A DNA stretch of 64,000 bases from JALYGY01 sp963800975 (GTDB lineage: Bacteria > Actinomycetota > Rubrobacteria > Rubrobacterales > Rubrobacteraceae): NCBI GenBank assembly GCA_963800975.1, contig CAWDDB010000014.1, forward strand, positions 248,001 to 312,000, in the 5' to 3' direction. Position 1 is the stretch's first letter; every line of letters starts with the position of its first letter. Positions 44,248 through 53,000 of the stretch are shown here, in pieces. The notes under the pieces were generated by a model that was not told the origin of the DNA, did not search any database, and saw nothing but the letters and a program-made list of their open reading frames with translations. The translations under genes were made by a program, and so were the position numbers.

Positions 44248-45282
44248 TCATACCGACTCGCGCACGATCAACTCGTACGGCATCTCTTCGTAGCGCCCGT
44301 GCTCCGGCGCGGTTCCGTCGAGGCGCTCGAAGAGCATCTCGGCGGCGCGACGTCCCAGCTTCTCCTGGAACTGCGTTACCGTCGTGAGAGGAGGGGTTAC
44401 CAGCCTGGTGGTGGGAGTGTCGTCGAATCCCATGAGGGCCACGTCCCCGGGAATCTCCAGACCCGCTTCTCTGATGGCCATCAAAGCGCCCATAGCCATC
44501 ATGTCGTTGGCGGCGAAGACCGCCGTGGGACGAGGCGACAGCTCGAGCAACTCCCGCATGGCCCGATAACCACCATCCTCCTTGAAGTCACCTTCCCGGA
44601 TCAGGCTCTCATCGGCGGGGATGCGATGCTCGGCGAGCGCCTGATGGTACCCCCTGACGCGCACCCCTCCGGGACCGTGCAGCCCGTCGAGCACCCCGAT
44701 CCTGGTGTGACCGCGTCCGATCAGGTAGCCAACGGCCGCCCGCGCAGCCGCCACGTTGTCCACGTACAGGTTGTCCAGGGGCAACTCGTACTGGTTCGCC
44801 TCCTTTTTTCTCGCCTCCAGCCTCACCACCGCGATGTCCCGGTCCAGTAGCGCGACAAGATCCCTGGCCGTCAGATGGAAGAGCACCGCGATCACACCGT
44901 CGACCCGACCCTGCTGCACCGAGCGCAGGCATCGCCGCTCTTTCTCGGCGATCCCGCCCGTGTTGTACACGATCAGATCGTAGCCATGGGCTTCGGCCGA
45001 TTCCTGGATGCCCCGCTCGAAAGCGGGATAGAAGGGGTTGGTGATGTCGGGGATGATACCCGCGATCGTGTAGGTCTTGCGCGTGCGCAGGCTGCGCGCG
45101 GCCCCGTCGGGCACGTATCCCAGCTCGTCTATCGCGTCGAGGATCCGCTGCCTGGTATCCTCGGAGATCGACACAACCGGGTTGTCGTTCAATACGTAAG
45201 AGACCAGCGCCTGCGAGACGCCAGCCCGCGTGGCAACATCGGCTTGCGTGGGCCTCCCCGTTCTGGAGGTTCTCCTACTCAA
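44248..45282 (-). CDS. LacI-family transcriptional repressor
   Basis: A regulator of about 344 residues. The N-terminal helix-turn-helix reads TQADVATRAGVSQALVSYVL, followed by the hinge GYVPDGAARSL. The periplasmic-binding-like core begins TYTIAGIIPDITNPFYPAF and has FAANDMMAMGALMAI and VALMGFDDTPTTRLVTPPL. It should bind a sugar and control the downstream operon. Family similarity begins just after a TTG at 45282; ribosome-site spacing to GGGGAGG is long, so the start is uncertain up to 45324. It is the first gene of the 35.3-45.3 kb run and probably autoregulated through the palindrome at 45332-45360. Confidence 0.9.
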   Translation of the reverse strand: MSRRTSRTGRPTQADVATRAGVSQALVSYVLNDNPVVSISEDTRQRILDAIDELGYVPDGAARSLRTRKTYTIAGIIPDITNPFYPAFERGIQESAEAHGYDLIVYNTGGIAEKERRCLRSVQQGRVDGVIAVLFHLTARDLVALLDRDIAVVRLEARKKEANQYELPLDNLYVDNVAAARAAVGYLIGRGHTRIGVLDGLHGPGGVRVRGYHQALAEHRIPADESLIREGDFKEDGGYRAMRELLELSPRPTAVFAANDMMAMGALMAIREAGLEIPGDVALMGFDDTPTTRLVTPPLTTVTQFQEKLGRRAAEMLFERLDGTAPEHGRYEEMPYELIVRESV

Positions 45283-45331
45283 CGCCCCGCGCGAACCTCC
45301 CCGCCACCAACCAGACCACCCCACGGTCTTG

Positions 45332-45360
45332 ATTTATACGAATCACCGATACGTATAAAT
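45332..45360. promoter_or_regulatory. Likely LacI operator
   Basis: ATTTATACG (45332-45340) and its exact complement CGTATAAAT (45352-45360) flank an 11-bp spacer about 50 bp upstream of the LacI start. The site overlaps the -10 element and start region of the candidate promoter, the classic arrangement for repression. The AT-rich sequence stands out in this high-GC window. Confidence 0.6.
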
Positions 45361-45385
45361 TAGCGGTACATCGGGCGCTTGTCAA
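45357..45385 (-). promoter_or_regulatory. Promoter of the LacI-led operon
   Basis: On the minus strand a consensus TTGACA (45385-45380) is followed after 17 bp by TAATTT (45362-45357). Both match sigma-70-type promoters well, and the -10 overlaps the operator palindrome. It would drive lacI and the genes to 35340. Confidence 0.6.
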
Positions 45386-45470
45386 GGAGAATGCGGAGCG
45401 CGGAGGGGTTCGATTCGGAAGCGGGAAACCGCTAGTGGTCTTCCCGATTCCCTGCCCCCGCGCGACGGGA

Positions 45471-46346
45471 TCAGAACGGCATAGAGATAAACGGCGAGGA
45501 GTACTCCGGAGCCTGCGAGAGCAATTCTCTGGCCTCTTCGAGGGGCATCCGGTTCTCTTCGGCCTCGATCATGAGCGGTATCAGGCCCACATCGCCGGCC
45601 ATCGCGAGGCCCGTAACCTCCCCGCGCGCGAGCACGAAGGAGACCGCCGCGTCCACGAAATGCTGCTCGTCGAAGGGCTCGTACCACGTCGCGTAGCGCT
45701 GGTCCCCCGTGGGGTCGCCCTCGGGCCAGTTGCGGCGCGAGATGGTCTTGATGATCATGAGCCCCGCGTCCTGGCGTCCGATCTCCTCGACGAGGGCCTC
45801 GAAGTCCCGGCTGTAGTCTTCGTCGGTCGAGAGGACGTGGTTCCAGGGCGTGAGCACGGTGTCGAACGAGTAGCGGTGCAGGGCTTCGAGGTGGGTGGCC
45901 GGCGCTCCGTGACCGTGGCCGGTGATGCCGATGGCCCCAACCAGGCCTTCGTCCCTCGCCTCGATCGCGGCTTCGAGGGCACCGCCGCTCCCCGTGGCGC
46001 GGTCAAGGTCCTCGAGGTCGCCGACGGCGTGAAGCTGGATCAGGTCCACGTTGTCCACCCGCAGCCGCTCGAGCGAGCGCTCTATGGACCGCCGCGCCGC
46101 GTCCTTCTCGCGGTCGCCGGTCTTGGTGGAGAGGAAGATCCGGTCCCGGATCTCCGGCATCCAGCGCCCGTATTGCAGCTCCGAGTCGCCGTAGTCGGCC
46201 GCCGTGTCGAAGTGGTCGACCCCGGCCTCGAGCGCGAGCGACATCGCGCGATCTGCCTCCTCCTCGCTCACCTCCGAGAGCGATGCCCCACCGAAGATGA
46301 GGACCGAGTTCTCCCGTCCGAGCCTGCCCAACCGCCTGTGCTCCAT
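45471..46346 (-). CDS. Aldo/keto reductase
   Basis: A 291-residue aldo/keto reductase, intact. Catalytic Asp47 and Tyr52 lie in HFDTAADYGDS, Lys in FLSTKTGD and His in LIQLHAVGD. The N-terminus EHRRLGRLGRENSVLIFGGA is typical of the YdhF/general stress-like groups. The later sequence, SFDTVLTPWNHVLSTDEDYS, differs from the broken paralogue at 16336. It would reduce a sugar or other carbonyl with NADPH. It lies 33 bp after the GH38 gene and ahead of the LacI promoter. Confidence 0.9.
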   Translation of the reverse strand: MEHRRLGRLGRENSVLIFGGASLSEVSEEEADRAMSLALEAGVDHFDTAADYGDSELQYGRWMPEIRDRIFLSTKTGDREKDAARRSIERSLERLRVDNVDLIQLHAVGDLEDLDRATGSGGALEAAIEARDEGLVGAIGITGHGHGAPATHLEALHRYSFDTVLTPWNHVLSTDEDYSRDFEALVEEIGRQDAGLMIIKTISRRNWPEGDPTGDQRYATWYEPFDEQHFVDAAVSFVLARGEVTGLAMAGDVGLIPLMIEAEENRMPLEEARELLSQAPEYSSPFISMPF

Positions 46347-46379
46347 GACGCTCCTTTGTCTTCGGGATGCAGAGTAATT

Positions 46380-49300
46380 CTACCCAGCAGGCTCCACCCG
46401 TAACGTGAGCACCTCGAAGGGCCGCACATCCAGGTGAACCTCACCGCCCTCGATCCCGACCTCTATTTCCGGCTCTTCGAGCAGGTTGACCCTCTCGGCG
46501 CTGCCGACATCGAACGCGAAGCGCAAGGCCGCGGAACCGCGCTTTCCGTGCGGCTCGTACAGGCGGAGGATCACGCCTCCGCCGCCTTCGGCCGGCTTGA
46601 GAGCCCCAAGCGCAAGTTCCACGCCGGACGCGGCGACGAGCCCGTACTCGGCCGGCTCCGCCCCGCCTGCGGCGACGATGAGCGGGCTGTTGAGCGCAAA
46701 CGCTTCCCGCGTGACCCCGGCGCCAGTCCAGTCCCCCTGGTGTGGGAAGAGGCTGTAGGTGAAGCGGTGCTCGCCCTCATCGGCCAGCGGGTCGGGATAG
46801 AGCGGGCCGCGCAGCAGGCTGATCCCCAGGACGTTGTCACCCGAGCTGTGCCCGTACTTGCCGTCGTTGAGCAGGGAGACCCCGTAGCCCGGCTCGGAGA
46901 GATCGGCGAAGCGGTGGGCGCAGACCTCGTAGCGCACCTCGTCCCACGAGGTGTTGCGGTGGGTCGGGCGCTTCACGACGCCGTACATCGTCTCGAAGGT
47001 GGCCTCGTGCGAACGAACCCGCAAGGGGAAGAGCGCCCTCAAGAGCACCTGACGCTCGTGCCACTCCACGCGGGTCTCGATGTCAAGGCGCCGCGAGCCG
47101 GAGAGCAGCTTGTAGGTCTGCGAGATCCGGGACCCGCGAAAACGCCTCTGGACGCGCACCGCCGCCCGCAGGGGGCCGCCTTCCACCACCTCCACGCTCT
47201 CGGCGCCGGAGACCTCCTCCCCCTCGGCCTCGTATCCCTTGTCGACGTCCCAGGCGTCCCAGTTCGGGGGCTTGTCCGCGTAGGCAAACAGCAGGTTGCC
47301 CCTCCCGTCCAGGACCTCGCGCCCGGCCTCCTTGTCGTAGACGCCGTGCAGGGTGCCGTCGGTGCCAACCTCGACGCGCAGAAGCTCGTTCTCGATGATC
47401 GTGCTCCCGCCCAATTCCTGCACCGTGAGCGCGGACGTCACCGGGCTAGTGGGGTCGTCCGGGGTGCTCTCGGCCACCTCGAGCGACGTCCATCCCAGCC
47501 CAGGCACCGTGCGGTCCGGGTCGTGGACCAGGAGCCCGTCAGGGGTGCTCTGGGTGGGAAGCGGTTCGCCGCCGGCGGAGACTACCGGCCCGTCCCCGGC
47601 ATCCGGCAGGATGGCGGTAAGCGGCCTGGGATGCAGGGCGGCGTTGGCCACGACCGAGGCGTTCGTGGGTCCGCCGGCCAGCTCTTGCAGGGCGCGGTCG
47701 CGCAGGGTCTCGGCGGTGGCGACCGCGTCCTCGAGGTCGCGGTGGGTATCTTCGTAGACCTCAGAGATCGAGCTGCCAGGAAGGATGTCGTGGAACTGGT
47801 TTAGCAGCACCACCTTCCAGCCGCGCTCCAGCTCTTCGGATTGGTATCTCGCGCCGCGGGCGGCGGCCATCGTCGCGAAGGCCTCGGCCTCGAGCAGGCG
47901 GTGCTCGGCCTGGCGGTTTAGCGCCTTGACCCTGGCCTGGGTGGTGAGGGTGCCTCGGTGCAGCTCCAGGTATAGCTCGCCGACCCACCTCGGGAGCCCG
48001 TCCCTGGGGAGCGCTTCGAAGAAGTCGTCCACGCGGGACATCCTCAAGCCGGGCATCGCCGGGAACGCTTTGAGGCGGGCGTAGTTCTCGAGCATCCTCT
48101 CGCTCGGCCCACCCCCACCGTCGCCCCACCCGAAGGCGAACAGGCTCTCCTGGTGGAGCCGCTTGCCTCCGAAGTTGCTCCAGGTTCCGTGCAGGTCGAG
48201 GGGGACTACGTCGCCGTTGTAGTCGGTCCCCGGGTTCTCGAAGGTGTGGGCCAGGACGCGGCTGCCGTCTATGCCCTCCCAGAAAAAGAGGTCGTGCGGG
48301 AAATCGTTCGTCTCGTTCCAGTTGAGCTTGTACGTGAAGAAGCCGGAGATCCCGGCTCCCTGCAGGAGCTGGGGGATACCGGGCGAGTAACCGAAGGTAT
48401 CCGGAAACCAGGCCACGGCGCAGAGGCGGCCGAACCTCTCCCTGAAGTAGCGCTGGCCGTAGAAGAGCTGCCGCGCGAAGGACTCGCCCGAGGGGATCTG
48501 GCAGTCGGGCTCGACCCACGCGCCGCCCACGGGGTCCCACCTGCCATCGGCGACGCGCTCCCTGACGCGCTCGAACAGAGTCGGGTGCTCGTCCTCGATC
48601 CACTGGTAGACCTGGGCCGAAGACTGGTTGAAGACGAAGTCCTCGTACCGGTCCATCAGGCCGAGCACGCTCGCGAACGTGCGCCGCGCCTTGCGCCGCG
48701 TCTCCGCGACCGGCCACAGCCACGCGAGATCCAGGTGCGCGTGCCCGGTGAGCGCAAGGTGCCCGACCGGAGGATAGTCCTCCTTTATCTCCTCGAGAAG
48801 GCCCGCCACGATCTTTCGCGCCTCGCGAACGGCCTCACGCGCGTCTTCGGGAAGCGGGCCAAGCGAAAGCGGCGCTCGCGGCAGGCTCCAGGGTTCGCCG
48901 AGGTGCCGGTTGAACTCGATCGTCTTCTCGGCATAGTTGGGCGGGAGGCTCCGCGCCACGTCCCCGACCGGGTTCGCGAAGCCCTCGAGGTAGCGGGTGA
49001 GGGTGACGTCGGTCGCCGTCGGCCAGGCGGTGGAGAGAACGGCGGTAGCGGCGTCGAGCACGTCGAGCAACCGAGGCACGACCTCGTGGTCGTCGAGAGC
49101 CGCGCACGTCTCGAAGACTGCCGTCAGGTCCCGCTCCAGCGCCCGCACCTCCGTCTCCGGCACCGCCAGGCACGCGCGCTCCAGGCGCGGCTCGGCGACG
49201 TTCGAGCCGAACATGCCCTTCGAGACGACCTCGGCCTCGATCCCGACCTCCTCCCCACCCCGCGACTTCTCGAGCACGGGGAAGCTGCGGTGGAACGGGT

Positions 49301-49601
49301 TGATACCGCCCGCCGACCGCTCCTCGCCGACCGAGATCTCCACGAACCCCTCGCCCCCGAGCCAGAGCTCAAGCTCTACGGGGAGACCGGCCCACTCCTC
49401 GGGGACGGTCGCCAGCGCCGAGAGCCGAACTCGGGATGCCGATCTCGGGCCAAGGTCGCCGGGCTCGACGTCGTGCCCTTTCCCATCCCCGGCGACGAAG
49501 CTCCAACCCCCGATCCGGCTCTCGTAGGCGTTGCGCCACAGCCTCAACTCCTCGATGCGGCGGGTGTGGCGCTCCAGGCGGTGACGGTCGTTTATCTGCA
49601 T
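46380..49601 (-). CDS. Glycoside hydrolase family 38 alpha-mannosidase
   Basis: A 1073-residue GH38 enzyme of normal length for cytosolic bacterial types. An N-terminal beta domain of about 270 residues is followed by the catalytic barrel with zinc ligands in GHAHLDLAW (His287, Asp291) and the nucleophile Asp401 in WFPDTFGYSP. A later metal His is in LLNQFHDILPGSSI. The C-terminal beta domains begin near LTVQELGGSTIIENELLRV. No signal peptide. The ATG at 49601 follows AGAGGGGTGCG, so upstream in-frame codons to 49676 are excluded. It should release mannose from imported mannosides. Confidence 0.93.
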   Translation of the reverse strand: MQINDRHRLERHTRRIEELRLWRNAYESRIGGWSFVAGDGKGHDVEPGDLGPRSASRVRLSALATVPEEWAGLPVELELWLGGEGFVEISVGEERSAGGINPFHRSFPVLEKSRGGEEVGIEAEVVSKGMFGSNVAEPRLERACLAVPETEVRALERDLTAVFETCAALDDHEVVPRLLDVLDAATAVLSTAWPTATDVTLTRYLEGFANPVGDVARSLPPNYAEKTIEFNRHLGEPWSLPRAPLSLGPLPEDAREAVREARKIVAGLLEEIKEDYPPVGHLALTGHAHLDLAWLWPVAETRRKARRTFASVLGLMDRYEDFVFNQSSAQVYQWIEDEHPTLFERVRERVADGRWDPVGGAWVEPDCQIPSGESFARQLFYGQRYFRERFGRLCAVAWFPDTFGYSPGIPQLLQGAGISGFFTYKLNWNETNDFPHDLFFWEGIDGSRVLAHTFENPGTDYNGDVVPLDLHGTWSNFGGKRLHQESLFAFGWGDGGGGPSERMLENYARLKAFPAMPGLRMSRVDDFFEALPRDGLPRWVGELYLELHRGTLTTQARVKALNRQAEHRLLEAEAFATMAAARGARYQSEELERGWKVVLLNQFHDILPGSSISEVYEDTHRDLEDAVATAETLRDRALQELAGGPTNASVVANAALHPRPLTAILPDAGDGPVVSAGGEPLPTQSTPDGLLVHDPDRTVPGLGWTSLEVAESTPDDPTSPVTSALTVQELGGSTIIENELLRVEVGTDGTLHGVYDKEAGREVLDGRGNLLFAYADKPPNWDAWDVDKGYEAEGEEVSGAESVEVVEGGPLRAAVRVQRRFRGSRISQTYKLLSGSRRLDIETRVEWHERQVLLRALFPLRVRSHEATFETMYGVVKRPTHRNTSWDEVRYEVCAHRFADLSEPGYGVSLLNDGKYGHSSGDNVLGISLLRGPLYPDPLADEGEHRFTYSLFPHQGDWTGAGVTREAFALNSPLIVAAGGAEPAEYGLVAASGVELALGALKPAEGGGGVILRLYEPHGKRGSAALRFAFDVGSAERVNLLEEPEIEVGIEGGEVHLDVRPFEVLTLRVEPAG

Positions 49602-49693
49602 CGCACCCCTCTGTCTCGACAGCAACGACATCCCCGGGATACTAACCGCTCTGCGACGCTTGCCGCACGGGCACAAGGCGTGCCCGCGATGCG

Positions 49694-49716
49694 GAGACGC
49701 CCCGGTGGGGCGTCTC
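49694..49716. repeat. Palindromic GACGCCCC-type repeat, copy 2
   Basis: GAGACGCCCC-GGT-GGGGCGTCTC is a perfect 10-bp hairpin followed by TACGGGGG. It shares its core with the 12262-12303 element, more than 37 kb away, so this is a dispersed family. It sits about 90 bp upstream of the GH38 start. Confidence 0.7.
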
Positions 49717-49961
49717 TACGGGGGATAATCCGCCGACAGGGAACCCGGTGATCACGAAAATGCGTTCGGCCGCGTCGGCCGCGACGCCGGTGGTTTTCGC
49801 TATCCTTCCCTATCCGGGTTACCCCATGGCCGGCGGCCCAAACCCTCGTAGCGGTCGAGGACGACCGGCGGTTGCATCTGCTCGGCAGAAAGGGAGAAGG
49901 GAGTCGCAAGAGCGTATTCTCGACTCCATACTCCCGAACGCACAAACGAAGCGATTACCCC

Positions 49962-49985
49962 ACGCCCGGATTCCCTACCGGGCGT
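49962..49985 (-). terminator. Hairpin just after the TcA stop codon
   Basis: ACGCCCGG (49962-49969) and CCGGGCGT (49978-49985) form an 8-bp stem with an 8-nt loop, about 18 bp past the TcA stop. No T-run follows on the minus strand, so it is at best a weak or factor-assisted terminator. Confidence 0.35.
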
Positions 49986-50003
49986 TGAGTTCGGACCCAG
50001 CGA

Positions 50004-53000
50004 CTATTCCCACTCGTATCCCAGTACCAGGAGGAGATCCTCGACCTCCGTCTCTTGCAAGTTTCCACCGCCCGGTCGGGTCATTCGTAACTTCCAGTTC
50101 ACCGGTGGGTCTGATGGCTCTACCTCGACGTCTGACGCGGAGACGTTCCTTTGGCCGGAGTGCAGATCGCCAAAATCGCCACCTGTGGTGCGGGCAAGCG
50201 ACACGGTGTTGGATCCGGCCGGTGGCGGTGCGGGCAGTGGAGGCGTCATGGCGACCCTGTAGCTTCCTGAATCCGAGCAGCGCGCCAGAAGCCAGATCGC
50301 GTTGATCTTCAAGGTCTTTGCGAGATCGCGCACCGGGAAGAGATCTGGCGACATCTCCAGCTCGAAGATGTTGCCGTCGGCCGGGTCGATTGGATGCAGG
50401 AAGCGGTGCCACCGGGTCGGAAACTCCCGCCGCAGGTCTAGCATGCGCAGGGAATTCGACTCCTCGTCCTGGCTGAAGTAATCCCGCAGATGCGCGACGG
50501 CGCCGTTCTTGAACGCGCCGGCGTCCTCCCTCGCCGTGTACTTCACGTGCAGCACGGCGTCGGAGATGGAGTCGTAGTCGAACTGGCGCAGGGGCTTGCC
50601 GAAGTCGGGGTTCTCCGCGTCGTCGAACAGTTCCAGGGACCACTCGCTGACGGCGCCAGCTCCCTCGAAGGGAAGGTAGCGCTCGTCCCTGAAGCTCAGC
50701 TCGAACACGCCGCTGTCGTTCTGGGCACCGCTGGCGGCGATCACCCTGACGGGAACGTTGTTCTCGACAAAGCGATCGTCATCGGCGGGCAAGCCCTCTT
50801 CGTCGGTGTTGCGGGGGTAGCCGTCCTCGCCTTCGGTGGTGTTGATCCGGATGCTGTTCTTGAGCAGTCGCAGGGTGCAGGAAATCGTGGTGTAGGGCCC
50901 CACCACGCAAGGTAACGTCAGGCTAACCGACTTGACGCGGCGGAAGTAGTGGCCGGGGTAGTCGAGGTCGAAGATCTCCTCCGGCAGGCGGAAGAAGCAC
51001 CGGCCGGTCTCTCGCAACTTCACGAACGCGAGCGGGTCGAGCAACGCAAGCGAGACGTGCTTGGTCAGCTCGAACTCCCGGCGGTTCTGATCCAGGTAAG
51101 CGGTCTCGAGCCGGCGAAGGTCATACTGTAGCTTTTCGCCCGACATCAGACCCTTCTTCAAGCTGTCCCAGTAGCCGAAGCTAACGTAGCTGCTTTCCTG
51201 CAACCCCAGCTCGAAGCGGAAGCATCGCTCCGCGCGTTTCGCCAGGTCATACGCCAGCTTGTAGCTCTGGAAATACACGCCCGAGATCTGGCCTACCTGC
51301 CACTGGTACAGCTCCTCGTTGGTGTACTTCGAGCGCATGAACTCATCGGTCGCCTTGGCGTCGTCGGTCTGGTCGATCTGGTTTTCGAGTTCTTTCTCGG
51401 CGATGGCGACCCGCAAATCGGCGGCGGCGATCTGCCGGTCGAGTTGGGCGAGTTCTTTGTCGGCTAGACGCTCCTGCAGCTTCCAGTCCTCGAAGCGCCG
51501 CTCGTAGCTCGCCTGGGTGGCGGTGAGGTTGGCTCCCGAATGCGAGATCTCCCCCAGACCGTTAAGAAATGCCGCCCAGTTAATGGCGGACCCGGCCACG
51601 TTCTCTCCCCCGAACGTAGTCGTCGCGACGGGAGATCCTCCGAAACCGGCGCCACCGAAGGTGTAACTTGGGTAAGCAGCGGCAACCCCGGCTGTGGCGT
51701 TCATAATGGTCGCGCTAGTTTCGGATGCGATGCCGAGGAGATGCATGGCCATGGATGCCGTCTCCCCGCCGCTGACCTTCTCTATGTCCCTGTAGATAGT
51801 TCCTCCGCTCCTCGACCGTCAGCCTTGAGCGGCGGAGTCCTTCCGCGACTCTCCTTTGCCTCGTCGATCTGTGTCTTCTCGAACGGCTTTCATCGCTTCC
51901 AGGAGCCTGATCTCCTGTCCTTGCCGCAGCAGGCTCAATGCTTCGGCGTCCTTTTTCTCCAGGGCAGAGAGCAATGCCCCGCCCAGGATCTTCATGTCGT
52001 TGCACACCTCGTTGGCCTTTTGCAGCAAGACGGAGAATCGGTAGGGCGGCAGCGGGGCGTTCAGGTCGGCGACGGCGCTGCTGATATCCACGCCGCCGGC
52101 AACGGCCTTGACCAGGGCGCCTGGGTCTATCGGCGGCTCGAACAGCGCCAGCTGGCGCACCACGCCCTCGATGTTCATGCAGTGCCGGATCTTGAAGAGC
52201 CGGTCGGCGATGGTGTCCCAATAACCAAGCATCTTGTCGTTCTGGGGTATGCAGAAGTAGAGCGTCGGGAGCGGCGCCGGGTCCGAGCCGCCCTGCCCGT
52301 TGCCGGAGAGAGGTGGGATCAGGTTCTCCACCTCAACGAGCGCGTTGGAGAACTTGTCGAGCTCGGTCTCCAGCTCGTTGAAGCTCTCGACCGGCGGCCT
52401 GGCCTGGGGCGGGACCTTCTTCGGGCGGGGACCGAGTATCTCCGCCGCGAGGATGTAGAGTTGCGTCGCCTCGTTGATGCTCTCCATGCTGTCCTGGCGG
52501 AACAGGTAGTCGCCCCAGGAGATCAGGTTATCCAGGTACTTCATCACGACCGTTTTCTGGTAGGCGACCGTCCGGTAGTTTGCGATGCGGTGCGGCTCGA
52601 AGGGGTTGGTGCGCCAGTCGAGCACCTGATCTTCAAGGTCTTTCTTTGCCTGCGGCGAGTAGCCCGGCACGCTAGTGTCGCCGGCCAGCATGCGAAGGAT
52701 GTTGTCAATGCGCTGCTGGACGTACTCCGGATCTGTGGTCTCGAAGAACGGCTTGGTGATCCAGAATTTGCTCATGGACGAGCCGCCCGGGGTAACGCTT
52801 TCCACGCCGAGCGGGTTGAACATGAAGTGGTACCACTCGCGGGCCTCCTCGAAGCGCTGGTTCTTGCTCAACGAGTTGGCGATCAGCAATGGCGCGTGGA
52901 AGAACAGCTCCCAGTTGTAGGGCGAATAGGCTCCGTCCGGCGTGAAGTCGACTACTTCCTTCGGGTAGTAGTCTTCCGTGGCTGGATCGACCACCCAGGG

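Larger units (their letters stand above)
49602..50003. other. Non-coding gap of 402 bp between GH38 and TcA
   Basis: No convincing gene on either strand. It holds the dispersed palindrome at 49694-49716 and the hairpin after the TcA stop at 49962-49985, both listed separately. The GH38 promoter must lie here. It marks the border between the sugar-use genes and the toxin-like locus. Confidence 0.6.

Noticed and set aside
48153..49751. Long plus-strand frame opposite GH38
   Set aside because: Antisense shadow of the alpha-mannosidase barrel.
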